From NCBI RefSeq assembly GCF_004349355.1, contig NZ_SMFK01000010.1, positions 301-64,300 of the forward strand: 64,000 bases of DNA. Direction: 5' to 3'. Position numbers and translations under genes: made by a program. Every line of letters starts with the position of its first letter. Within the stretch, counting starts at the first letter, position 1. Source of the stretch: Flavobacterium cellulosilyticum (GTDB lineage Bacteria; Bacteroidota; Bacteroidia; Flavobacteriales; Flavobacteriaceae). The notes beneath the pieces are model-generated. The model had not been told where the DNA came from. It saw only the letters and a list, made by a program, of their open reading frames with translations, and ran no database searches. Below, piece after piece: positions 8,956 to 17,377 of this stretch.

Positions 8956-11900
8956 TTATTTTTTTGCGATAAGTGAATAAAATATAGGGATAATGTAAAG
9001 CGTGATCAGCATCGCCATAAATGTTCCGCCAATGACTACAATGGCCAATGGGACATTAGCCTCTGAACCGGGGTTGGTTGCTAAAGCTGTTGGCAACAAT
9101 CCTAAAATAGTGGTCGAAGCGGTCATCAATACTGGTCTAAAACGGTCTGAAGATCCTTCGATGATGGCTTCTTGTTTTGATTTGCCTTCTATTAATAATG
9201 CATTGATTCGATCTACCAAAATGTTTCCGTACGAAACTGAAATTCCCACCATCATAATAATTCCCATGATGGCTTGAATGCTCATATAAGTTCCTGTAAT
9301 CCACATTAAAAAAGCTACCCCGATAATCCCGAAAGGAAAGCTCAGAATGATAATCAACGGTTTTCTAAACGATCTGAAAAGTGGCGTAATGATCAAAAAA
9401 GCTAGTATAACTGCCAGTGCCAATCCCATTCCTAAACCGCTAAACGACTCTTTAATAATAGCAACTTCCCCCTGAAAATTAATTTCATAACCTGAAGGAA
9501 CTTGCATATTGCTGATGATTTCCTGGATTTCATCTGAAACGCTTCCTACATCCTTTCCTTCTACATTGGCGTAAACATTAAATTCTCGGCTAAGCTTATG
9601 ATGATTGATTTCCACAGGGTTTGAGCCATCGGTAATTTTAGCAAAATTGCGAAACGGAATAGTTTTATCTTGCAAACTGCTTCCAACACCTACGTTTTCC
9701 AGCACAAATTGATTATTTATTTCACTCTCCGGATAGGTAACTCCAACATAGTAGTGGTTTCCGTTGCGTTCATCAATCCAAAAAGATTTGTTGAAAGTAA
9801 CAGATGAATTTAAGGCTGAAACCATGTTTTTAATCGCATCAACGGGTTCAATACCTAACGATGCTGCTTTTATTCGATCAATATCAATATTTTTGGCTGG
9901 CTGATCCAATCGCTGCAACACCCGCACGTCTCTGGTGGCAGAAAGTGCCGCAACGGTATCCCTGATATTTTCGGCCAATTGGCGTAAAACTTTTAAGTCG
10001 TTCCCTTTCACCTGAATGTCTATTGGAGCTGGTTTTCCTTCGTTCAAAGCGGCCGTAATCATGCCGCCTGTATTAAAACTGACTTCTACTCCAGGAAATT
10101 TTTCGTGAAACAATTTTCGCAAGCGACGAGCATATTCAAACGTACTCGTTTGATGACTTTCTTTAAGTTGTACACCAATAAAAGCATCTTGTGTTCCTGA
10201 ATTTGGCGTATAAGCCGCAGGCAAGTCATAGAATACACCTACATTTCCAATAATTTGTTCCAAATCATCAGCCGTTTCCTTTCGAATAACCTGCTCCATT
10301 TTGGCAATCGTGGCATTGGTGTTTTGTAGGGTTGTACCGGATTCCATACGCACCATAATTTCCATTTGCCCCACATCAGATTGCGGAAATAATTCGTATC
10401 CAGTGTTTTTTAGTATAAAAATAGATAGCATAAAAAGCACGATTGTTATCGCTAAAATTGGTACTCTAAATTTCAGAACTGTGGGTAAACTATTTTGATA
10501 TTTTCCTCCCAACCGATCAATATAGCGTTGAAATTTTCCCAAGAAGTTTTTCTTTGGCTTTTCATCTGATTTTGGCAATTGATTTCTAAAGAAAAAAGCC
10601 GCCATCAAGGGAATTAGCGTTAGGGCAAATAGGTAAGAACCAATCATAGCTCCGGCAACGGTTATGGCTAAGGGCGAAAAAAGAAACTTTGTTATTCCTG
10701 TTAAAAAAAACACCGGAAAAAAGACGACTATAATTACCAAAGTAGAAGCCAATACTGGGTTTGCAACTTCTAGTGCGGCATCCTTGGCTGCTGCAAAAGA
10801 ACTTTTACCCATTTTTAAATGTTTGTCTATATTTTCTAATACTACTATGGAATTATCTACGAGAAGTCCCAATACCAAAGCCAATCCGCCCAAGGTGATG
10901 CTGTTAATGGCTTGTCCCGAAATAGACAGCACAATAAAGGCAAACAAGACTGAAAGTGGTAAGCTGATAGCGACAATCAGTGCCGATTTAAAGTTTCCTA
11001 AAAATAAGACCAAAATAATCACCACTAAAATTAATCCGCCTAAACCCGCATTTTCCAGACCAGAAATTGCATTTTTCACATAAGAAGATTGGTCAAAAAT
11101 CACGTTCAATTTTACATCCTTTGGCATTCTTTCTTTCAAACTTGGCAAAGCAGCTTTTACGGCCTCTACGGCCGCAATCGTATTGGCTCCCGGACGTTTA
11201 AAAATAGGTAAATACACTTGCTGTTTCCCGTCTACTCGGGCAATGTTGGTTTGGATCGCACTGGCATCTTTGGTTTGTCCAATGTCCTTAATAAAGATAG
11301 GTTTCCCGTTTTTGTGAGTAATTACGATGTCGTCAAAATCTTTTACATCTACGATAAGTCCTTTGGCATCTACACCGTAACTTATAGTTCCTATTTGGGC
11401 AATTCCCGATGGAATCATGGTCGTGTTTTTTTGAATAGCATCCGAAACTTCTGTTTGAGAAATTCCCAAAGCTTCCATTTTTAAAGGATCAACATACACA
11501 TAAATCATACGCAAGGAACCTCCGTAAGCCGCAGGAGCAACAATACCTTCTACCCCGCTTAACATCTGGCGCAAGTTCAAATAGGCTACATCGTACAATT
11601 CTTTTCCGCTTTTTACATCACTGCTTACGGTGAGTAACATCAATGGTTTTGAAGCCGTAGGATCGAAAGGCTGAATCATTGGAGGCATTGTTCCCGGTGG
11701 CTGATAATACATATCGCTTACTGCATAGGAGGAGGTATTTGCCATTGCTTCGGCGGGCTCAACATCTTCTCCGTAGAAATTGGTAACAACACTCACTCCC
11801 ATAATACTTTTGGAGAGTTGTTTTTCAATTCCGGGCGACTGACCAGTCCAGCGCTCCATGCGACTGGTGATGTCTTTTTCGACTACTTCGGCTGGCATTC

Positions 11901-12051
11901 CCGGATAAAGGGTAATAATTTGCATCGCCGATTTTTTAAATTGTGGCAGTATGTCCACAGGCATTCGTGGGATAAGTACCCCGGCAATTACCGCTACGAT
12001 AATGGAAAAGACCAGTACCAAATAGGGGTTTTTGAAAGATGTTTTAATCAT
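8956..12051 (-). CDS. RND efflux transporter, inner-membrane permease
   Basis: This is the proton-driven pump subunit of the AcrB/MexB-like RND superfamily. The 1031-residue length and two-fold repeat are normal: a first helix (about 11-30), a large periplasmic loop, helices around 340-480, a second large loop, and helices around 855-1028. The helix-4 region reads GLLVDNSIVVLENI, with the Asp of the proton relay. No CusA-type methionine clusters are evident, so drugs, lipids or other organics are as likely as metals, although the His-rich protein upstream leaves metals open. It is first of three tightly spaced genes. Confidence 0.92.
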   Translation of the reverse strand: MIKTSFKNPYLVLVFSIIVAVIAGVLIPRMPVDILPQFKKSAMQIITLYPGMPAEVVEKDITSRMERWTGQSPGIEKQLSKSIMGVSVVTNFYGEDVEPAEAMANTSSYAVSDMYYQPPGTMPPMIQPFDPTASKPLMLLTVSSDVKSGKELYDVAYLNLRQMLSGVEGIVAPAAYGGSLRMIYVYVDPLKMEALGISQTEVSDAIQKNTTMIPSGIAQIGTISYGVDAKGLIVDVKDFDDIVITHKNGKPIFIKDIGQTKDASAIQTNIARVDGKQQVYLPIFKRPGANTIAAVEAVKAALPSLKERMPKDVKLNVIFDQSSYVKNAISGLENAGLGGLILVVIILVLFLGNFKSALIVAISLPLSVLFAFIVLSISGQAINSITLGGLALVLGLLVDNSIVVLENIDKHLKMGKSSFAAAKDAALEVANPVLASTLVIIVVFFPVFFLTGITKFLFSPLAITVAGAMIGSYLFALTLIPLMAAFFFRNQLPKSDEKPKKNFLGKFQRYIDRLGGKYQNSLPTVLKFRVPILAITIVLFMLSIFILKNTGYELFPQSDVGQMEIMVRMESGTTLQNTNATIAKMEQVIRKETADDLEQIIGNVGVFYDLPAAYTPNSGTQDAFIGVQLKESHQTSTFEYARRLRKLFHEKFPGVEVSFNTGGMITAALNEGKPAPIDIQVKGNDLKVLRQLAENIRDTVAALSATRDVRVLQRLDQPAKNIDIDRIKAASLGIEPVDAIKNMVSALNSSVTFNKSFWIDERNGNHYYVGVTYPESEINNQFVLENVGVGSSLQDKTIPFRNFAKITDGSNPVEINHHKLSREFNVYANVEGKDVGSVSDEIQEIISNMQVPSGYEINFQGEVAIIKESFSGLGMGLALAVILAFLIITPLFRSFRKPLIIILSFPFGIIGVAFLMWITGTYMSIQAIMGIIMMVGISVSYGNILVDRINALLIEGKSKQEAIIEGSSDRFRPVLMTASTTILGLLPTALATNPGSEANVPLAIVVIGGTFMAMLITLYIIPIFYSLIAKK

Positions 12052-12066
12052 TATTTGTGCTTTAGT

Positions 12067-12261
12067 TTAAAAATTGTTTTTGATAAATGCCATAGCATAG
12101 TACGCTGTAAACAATAGTAAAACACTACTGAAACAGGCATAAACAAGTACGCCTTTCTTGATTGAAAGCGAATAAAAGCTATTGCAATCTGTCAGAAAGG
12201 GGATTAAACTAAAGGGGGGCCGCGATGCGGATGGTCTGAAATGATGCTTGCCGAACGGCAA
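12067..12261 (-). CDS. Possible small membrane protein upstream of the RND pump
   Basis: The 3' half of this frame encodes a clean membrane helix, GVLVYACFSSVLLLFTAYYA, followed by MAFIKNNF and a stop 15 bases before the pump gene. The helix looks like real protein rather than an ORF shadow. The only in-frame ATG (12259-12261) lies inside the 3' end of the preceding gene and would add a proline-rich leader unlike anything recognised; no ATG, GTG or TTG lies close to the helix. The true start may be non-canonical, or the gene may have lost it. It is not a recognised family. Confidence 0.3.
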   Translation of the reverse strand: MPFGKHHFRPSASRPPFSLIPFLTDCNSFYSLSIKKGVLVYACFSSVLLLFTAYYAMAFIKNNF

Positions 12262-12608
12262 TTGGGTTCTTCAAGAAATAAATGAGGTTTTATTGCTTTT
12301 GAATTGAAAGTAAATTCATAATTAGAAGTAATTACGACAAAAGGACTAACGGATAAAATTAGGCAGTCAATTTGTGGTTGTTGAAACTTTGCTGATTTCA
12401 AAACCTCATGTTTGCAATGCATTGGTGGCCAAATAACGGATTGTTCACCCGTGTATTGTCTTCTTAATTCGCAATTTGAAATTTTTTTATGATCCGAATC
12501 TCCCGCATGGTCATGTTCGCCTAATGGATGTGCCAAACAAATTAATTGCCACGGAAATAGAATTATTCCCATCAAAAAAAGTAATAGTATGGACTTTTCT
12601 TTTTGCAT
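12204..12608 (-). CDS. Small secreted His/Cys-containing protein, efflux-associated
   Basis: The 134-residue protein has a signal-type hydrophobic N-terminus (about residues 6-26). Next comes a short His/Asp-rich stretch, HPLGEHDHAGDSDHKK, then two cysteines near an H-C-K-H motif, and a C-terminus ending HPHRGPPLV. GPP-type endings are common in small Bacteroidota proteins encoded beside heavy-metal or RND efflux genes. It is probably the first gene of the efflux operon and may bind or sense metal in the periplasm; that role is inferred from composition and context only. No named family was recognised. Confidence 0.6.
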   Translation of the reverse strand: MQKEKSILLLFLMGIILFPWQLICLAHPLGEHDHAGDSDHKKISNCELRRQYTGEQSVIWPPMHCKHEVLKSAKFQQPQIDCLILSVSPFVVITSNYEFTFNSKAIKPHLFLEEPNCRSASIISDHPHRGPPLV

Positions 12609-12901
12609 TGTGACAAATCTACCAAAAATTGTCTGGATAGAAAAGCAATAGTTGTACTATCTATACTAACGATATGTCCACATATTTTTTCTTATCAAAT
12701 CTTATTGCAGAGTAAGGAGTTATAAAAAATGATCTTGACATTTACATCGACTCAGATTGTGATCTTAAAAGCTTTTAATTCTTCCAAAAATGCACTTATA
12801 TTTTGGTTGGCAACCTAAGCAAACTTCTTGATTCATTTCTTCGGAAGAAAAATATTTTTAGATGTGGGTTTCATTTGAAAAAGAATATAAATCAGTATTC
12901 C

Positions 12902-13410
12902 TTAATTTATTTTTTGAAAGAACTTCGCTGATGAATTCATACAATAACGCAACCTTGTTGGATTAGGTCCATCGTCAAAAAGATGACCTAAATGACAACA
13001 GCGTTCGCAGATAATTTCACCACGAACCAATCCTAGGCTTTTATCAACTATTTCTATCACTCTGTTATTATTAATTGGAGCATAAAAACGTGGCCAGTCC
13101 CTTCCGGAATAAAACAGCGGTAATTACATCCCGCACAAGAATAATTGACTTTTTTATGATTATCATTAAATTCATTTTGGAAAGGTCGTTCAGTTCCTTT
13201 TTACGCAAAATGTAGTTTTGATTTTCGATTAAGTCTTTTTTCGATTTATTATCTGTTTTTATAACTTTCTTTAAAGAAGTGTCATTCGTTGACAATATTT
13301 GTTCCTGAACAATTCTGGACTAAACGATTCCAATCTCCATTGGATTTCTTATAGGCTATAAACCCTAGCGCAACAACAGGCCATAATAATAGGTGTTAGT
13401 ATACTTTCAT
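12902..13410 (-). pseudogene. msrB: Broken methionine sulfoxide reductase B
   Basis: MsrB reduces methionine-R-sulfoxide in proteins. On the minus strand the pieces of a membrane-anchored MsrB can be followed in order but in different frames: an N-terminus with a hydrophobic anchor (LLLWPVVALGFIAYKK, with an early stop), ENQNYILRKKGTERPFQNEF, NDNHKKVNYSCAGC, then after further shifts FYAPINNNRVIEIVDK, RGEIICERCCHLGHLFDDGP and LRYCMNSSAKFFQKIN. The zinc CxxC pairs and the catalytic RYC motif remain visible. At least three frame disruptions, an early in-frame stop and a lost glycine in the GGHLGH motif show the gene is dead. Confidence 0.85.
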
Positions 13411-13421
13411 GACTTTACAAA

Positions 13422-13631
13422 TTAGGTTTTAATTTTTGGAACATATGAATAAGTATAATCTTTATTGTAAGTCATAAGATTATTTCCCCCTGCATAAGAA
13501 GAGCGTACACCTAAAAGGGGCAAATTTTGTTCAACTGTTGAGGGATTTAATTGACTACCCTTATCTTTTACTACATCATCCACCGTTTTCAGTACTACAA
13601 CAGGATAGCATTTTTTTTTATTTAACTCCAA
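13422..13631 (-). CDS. Unrecognised short ORF, probably a remnant
   Basis: A 69-residue frame begins with TTG (no ATG available) directly after the stop of the LacI-type gene. The product is polar, with a tyrosine-rich tail (NKDYTYSYVPKIKT), no signal peptide and no membrane helix. Its ending looks like the genuine C-terminus of a larger protein rather than a complete small protein. It was not recognised. Because it lies between two damaged genes, a C-terminal remnant is the simplest reading. Confidence 0.3.
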   Translation of the reverse strand: MELNKKKCYPVVVLKTVDDVVKDKGSQLNPSTVEQNLPLLGVRSSYAGGNNLMTYNKDYTYSYVPKIKT

Positions 13632-14666
13632 TTATTTATCCTTATTTGGAATATAATTTTCTCGTACGATAATTTCTAAAGGGATAATGGGAAGCTCATC
13701 AATAGCTTCTTTTAATACCACTTTTTTATACAAATGATTGATACCTAGATAACCTTGTTCTTCAGGCTTTTGATGAATTAAAAAATCGATAACACCATTA
13801 TTCAGGTATTCTAAATTTTGTTTTAACAATTCATAACCAACAATTCGAATCCCTTTCAATTCGTTTTCTTTAATAAATTTAGCTACGACATGAACTCTAG
13901 AATTAGGAATAAAAACACAATCAATCCCATTAAACATATCCGTTGATAAGTGATTTTCAGTGTCGTATTTTATACTTACTTCAGTGAAATTAAATTTTGG
14001 AAGTTCTTTTTTTTCTTCAAAGTAAGAATAAAATCCTTTGATTCTTTGCAAATATACATTGGTTCTAGAGGTGCTTTCCAAGAAACGTGTTATTTGAATA
14101 ATCAAGACATTAGTTTCTTCTTTCATGCCAAAACTGATTAGTTTTCCACCTAAATAGCCACTTTGATATGAATCTTGACCTATATATGTAATAGTATCAA
14201 TTTCAGGTATGTTAGAATCAATTAACACAATTGGACTGTTTTTTTTCTTGTATTCAGTCAAAAAAGAAACCGATTCTTCATAAAAAATGGGTGCAAATAA
14301 CAAGCCGTCATATTCATTTTCCAAGATATTATTTGCATTAGTATTAAAAGAAGTAGTATTATAATCGTAATAATAATAGTCAATTGTTACACCAAAATTA
14401 GCAAACTCCTGAGCCGCTTTGATTATCCCAATTACGGGTGCTTTCCAATATTCAAGTCCTTCATTTGAAGGAAGGAAAACTGCAAATATGAATTTTTTAT
14501 TAAACGCCAAATTACTGGCAAAAATATTCTTTTTATAACCATGCTCTTTAATAATTGCATTTACTTTGGCTATGTTTTCTTCAGTAACTTGACCACGATT
14601 GTGTATAATTCTATCGACCGTTCCTACTGAAACATTAGCAATTTCTGCTATTTTTTTAATTGTTAT
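13632..14666 (-). pseudogene. LacI-family regulator lacking a canonical start codon
   Basis: The open frame encodes a full LacI-type regulator of about 345 residues. The N-terminal HTH reads TIKKIAEIANVSVGTVDRII and continues into HNRGQVTEENIAKVNAII. A periplasmic-binding-protein-like sugar-binding core follows (from about residue 60, FAVFLPSNEGLEYW). The problem is the start: the codons before TIKK are AAG ATA ATA GCT ATC ATA, preceded by a stop, so no ATG, GTG or TTG lies upstream of the HTH. The first usable start, a TTG at 14508-14510, would delete the whole DNA-binding domain. Either a non-canonical ATA/ATC start is used or the start ATG was lost by G-to-A mutation. It is divergent from the kdgK genes, which it presumably controlled. 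Confidence 0.7.
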
Positions 14667-14740
14667 GATAGCTATTATCTTTTATATTTTTTGTAAATTT
14701 AACTATTTTTCAAAATAATGACTATTTTTTTGGTTTAATT

Positions 14741-14774
14741 TTGTTAGTATTTAGTTTAAATATTTTTATATTTG
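14741..14774 (+). promoter_or_regulatory. Promoter of the KDG catabolic operon
   Basis: A TTG -33 box at 14741-14743 and a perfect -7 box TATATTTG at 14767-14774 fit the Bacteroidota consensus. The spacing of 23 bases is at the long end. The start codon of the first kinase lies 37 bases beyond the -7 box. Confidence 0.65.
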
Positions 14775-14781
14775 CAGCCCA

Positions 14782-14795
14782 CGTGTGCGAACACG
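14782..14795. promoter_or_regulatory. Candidate LacI-type operator
   Basis: CGTGT-GCGA-ACACG is an inverted repeat placed 7 bases after the -7 box, around the expected transcription start. Its form resembles LacI-family operators (near GTGTTCGAACAC). The divergent LacI-type gene next door makes it the obvious regulator; this is inference from position and symmetry. Confidence 0.55.
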
Positions 14796-14811
14796 ATAAA
14801 ATAATAATTTT

Positions 14812-15819
14812 ATGTCTAATCGAATTGTAACTTTCGGTGAAATTTTATTAAGGCTTTCACCTCCAAGTCATTTGCGTATTACGCAAGCTACATCTTTTGA
14901 CTCCTATTATGGTTGTGCAGAGGCTAATGTAGCTGCTTCATTATCTAAGTTTGGTTTGCCTGTAAAATTTGTTACTGCAGTTCCAGATAATGAATTAGGA
15001 GAATCATCTTTGAGTATGTTGCGTTCGTTTGGAGTGAATCCGATTGTATCGGTGCAAGGAAAAAGATTAGGTATTTATTATTTTGAGCAAGGAGCTTCTG
15101 AACGTCCTGGGAAAGTAGTTTATGATCGAGAAGATTCTTCTTTTTCGACGTTAAAAATGGGAATGATTGATTGGAGAACTATTTTTAAAAAAGCAAATTG
15201 GTTTCATTGGTCTGGAATAACTCCATCTTTGTCTCAGGATTTGGCTAATTTGTGTAAGGAAGCTTTAGAGGTTGCGACTGAAATGGGATTAACTATTTCG
15301 GCCGATTTGAATTACAGACCCAAGCTTTGGCAATATGGCAAAAAAGCCAATGAAATAATGCCTGATTTGGTACAGCATTGCGATCTCTTATTAGGTGGCG
15401 TAGATGAATCTGAAAGTGTTTTAGGAGTACCTAGAAATGAATTAGATACAGACGATATTGTTTTTGCTAATTGGATGAAAGTGTATCCTAGATTAAAAAA
15501 TATAGTCTCCACACATCGTATGGACGCCAATGCTTCATCTAATGGTATTAGCGCTTCATTGTGGAATGGAAAAAAATTACTGCATTCTCGCAAATACAAT
15601 ATTTCTCATATTATTGATAGAATAGGTGCAGGAGATGCTTTTATGGCAGGAATTATTTACGGATTGATTACCTGGCCAGAAGATCATCAAATGGCCTTGG
15701 AATATGCAGTAGCTGCTACCTGTTTGAAACATTCTATTTCGGGCGATATCAACTTGGCAACCGTAAATGAAATAAAAGCACTTGTAAGTGGCGCTGGAGG
15801 CGGAAGAGTTTCCAGATAA
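14812..15819 (+). CDS. PfkB-family sugar kinase, KDG-kinase-like (copy 1)
   Basis: This is a ribokinase-fold kinase that probably phosphorylates 2-keto-3-deoxygluconate (KDG) to KDPG for the aldolase encoded downstream. The 335-residue protein shows the N-terminal FGEILLRLSPP motif, the substrate lid region, and the C-terminal PfkB signature DRIGAGDAFMAG with catalytic Asp275. The tail GGGRVSR is shared with the next gene. The region where copy 2 reads TTLRGSISASHN is altered here (STHRMDANASSNG), so the substrate may differ. It is the first gene of an operon of four. Confidence 0.8.
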   Translation: MSNRIVTFGEILLRLSPPSHLRITQATSFDSYYGCAEANVAASLSKFGLPVKFVTAVPDNELGESSLSMLRSFGVNPIVSVQGKRLGIYYFEQGASERPGKVVYDREDSSFSTLKMGMIDWRTIFKKANWFHWSGITPSLSQDLANLCKEALEVATEMGLTISADLNYRPKLWQYGKKANEIMPDLVQHCDLLLGGVDESESVLGVPRNELDTDDIVFANWMKVYPRLKNIVSTHRMDANASSNGISASLWNGKKLLHSRKYNISHIIDRIGAGDAFMAGIIYGLITWPEDHQMALEYAVAATCLKHSISGDINLATVNEIKALVSGAGGGRVSR

Positions 15820-15862
15820 AATTTAAATTATAAATACAAATTACAATTAAAAATAAAAAAAA

Positions 15863-16912
15863 ATGGCGAAAAAAGTAGTAACGTTTGGTGAGATAATGTT
15901 AAGATTAGCACCACAAGGATTTTTAAGATTTTCACAAGCAGACAATTTTGATGTTGTATATGGTGGTGGAGAATCTAACGTAGCAGTTTCATTAGCAAAC
16001 TATGGGATTTCAGTAGATTTCGTAACTCGATTACCAAAAAATGATATTGGTCAATGTGCGATGATGGAAATGCGTAAAAGAGGCGTTGGAGTAGATAAAA
16101 TTATTTGGGGTGGTGAGCGTTTAGGAATTTATTTCTTAGAAACTGGAGCTGTATCTAGAGGAAGTAAAGTAGTATATGACAGAGCACATTCTTCTATGTC
16201 TTCTATCGAACCAGGAATGATCAATTGGAAAGAAGTTTTTGAAGGAGTAGAGTGGTTTCACTGGACTGGTATTACTCCAGCAATTTCTCAAAGTTCTGCT
16301 GATGCTTGTTTAGAAGCGGTTAAAGCGGCTAGCGCTTTAGGAATTACAATTTCTACGGATTTGAATTACCGTGCTAAATTATGGAATTTCTGTGATAGCG
16401 CACAAAGAGAAAAAATCATGACTGAATTAACATCTTATTGTGATGTTGTTTTAGGAAATGAAGAAGATGCTGAAATGCACTTTGGAATCAAACCTGCTGG
16501 AGCAGCAGTTCAAACACATGGACATGATGTGAAAGCAGAAGCTTTCTTATCTGTTTGTCAACAAATGATGGAAAAATTCCCAAAAGCCAAAAAAGTAATC
16601 ACTACTTTAAGAGGTTCTATATCTGCATCTCATAATACATGGGCTGGAGTTTTATACGATGGAAAAGAAATGTTACAAACGCGTCAATATCAAATTACGG
16701 ATATCGTTGACAGAGTAGGTGGTGGTGATTCATTCATGGGAGGTTTAATCTACGGATTATTAACTTATCCTGATAATGATCAAAATGCTTTAGATTTCGC
16801 AGTTGCAGCTTCTTGCTTAAAACACACTATCAAAGGAGATGCTAACTTGGTAACTGTTGATGAAGTAAATAAATTAATGGGTGGTGATGCTTCAGGTAGA
16901 GTTGCTAGATAA
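15863..16912 (+). CDS. kdgK: 2-keto-3-deoxygluconate kinase (PfkB family, copy 2)
   Basis: The kinase converts KDG plus ATP into KDPG in the cytoplasm. The 349-residue protein has VTFGEIMLRLAPQG at the N-terminus, the nucleotide-site block TTLRGSISASHNTW (about 247-260) and the PfkB signature DRVGGGDSFMGG with catalytic Asp289 (GGGD in place of the usual GAGD). It contains a short insertion around residues 210-225 that the first copy lacks. It lies 43 bases after copy 1 and 10 bases before the YhcH-family gene. Of the two tandem kinases this one better fits the flavobacterial KdgK pattern. Confidence 0.85.
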   Translation: MAKKVVTFGEIMLRLAPQGFLRFSQADNFDVVYGGGESNVAVSLANYGISVDFVTRLPKNDIGQCAMMEMRKRGVGVDKIIWGGERLGIYFLETGAVSRGSKVVYDRAHSSMSSIEPGMINWKEVFEGVEWFHWTGITPAISQSSADACLEAVKAASALGITISTDLNYRAKLWNFCDSAQREKIMTELTSYCDVVLGNEEDAEMHFGIKPAGAAVQTHGHDVKAEAFLSVCQQMMEKFPKAKKVITTLRGSISASHNTWAGVLYDGKEMLQTRQYQITDIVDRVGGGDSFMGGLIYGLLTYPDNDQNALDFAVAASCLKHTIKGDANLVTVDEVNKLMGGDASGRVAR

Positions 16913-16922
16913 TTAAGGAATT

Positions 16923-17372
16923 ATGATACTAGATACACTAAATAACGGATCACAATACACAAGCTTACATCCTTTGTTTGCAAAAGCTTTTGATTTCATG
17001 AGTCAAAATGACTTAGTAAACTTGGAAGATGGTGTTATACAAATTGAAGAAGGTCTAAAAGTAATTGTTAGTAAAGCAAATGGAAAAACGGCAGAAGCTA
17101 GTTTAACTAAATTTGAATGTCACGATAAAAACATAGATATTCAGGTTTGTGTAAGCGGATTGGAAACGATTTATTGGAAACCAAGAGAGAAATGTGTAAC
17201 TCCAAACGGTGATTACAATCCTGAAAAGGATGTACGTTTCTTTAATGATACTCCAGACATGAAATTTCAATTAACAGACGGACAGTTTGTGATATTTTAT
17301 CCAGGCGATGTTCATGCTCCAATGATTGGAGAAGGTGAAATCAAAAAATTGGTATTTAAAGTTAAAATTTAA
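16923..17372 (+). CDS. YhcH/YjgK/YiaL family protein
   Basis: A 149-residue beta-sandwich protein of the DUF386 (YhcH/YjgK/YiaL) family, commonly encoded in sugar-acid and sialic-acid operons. Family features include the central ECHDKNIDIQVCVSGLE block and the C-terminal FVIFYPGDVHAPMIG with a His near the end, which match the family's metal-binding cupin-like site. The role here is probably handling of a uronate-derived sugar (anomer or isomer conversion); this is inferred from context. It is spaced 10 bases from kdgK and 5 bases from kdgA. Confidence 0.85.
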   Translation: MILDTLNNGSQYTSLHPLFAKAFDFMSQNDLVNLEDGVIQIEEGLKVIVSKANGKTAEASLTKFECHDKNIDIQVCVSGLETIYWKPREKCVTPNGDYNPEKDVRFFNDTPDMKFQLTDGQFVIFYPGDVHAPMIGEGEIKKLVFKVKI

Positions 17373-17377
17373 AAAAA

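Noticed and set aside
10664..11083. 139-codon open frame opposite the RND pump
   Set aside because: Antisense shadow of a conserved membrane segment; no protein-like features.
12760..12860. Short minus-strand protein-like stretch containing EEMNQEVCLGCQP
   Set aside because: It needs a frame change, has no start, and was not recognised; too short to call even as a remnant.
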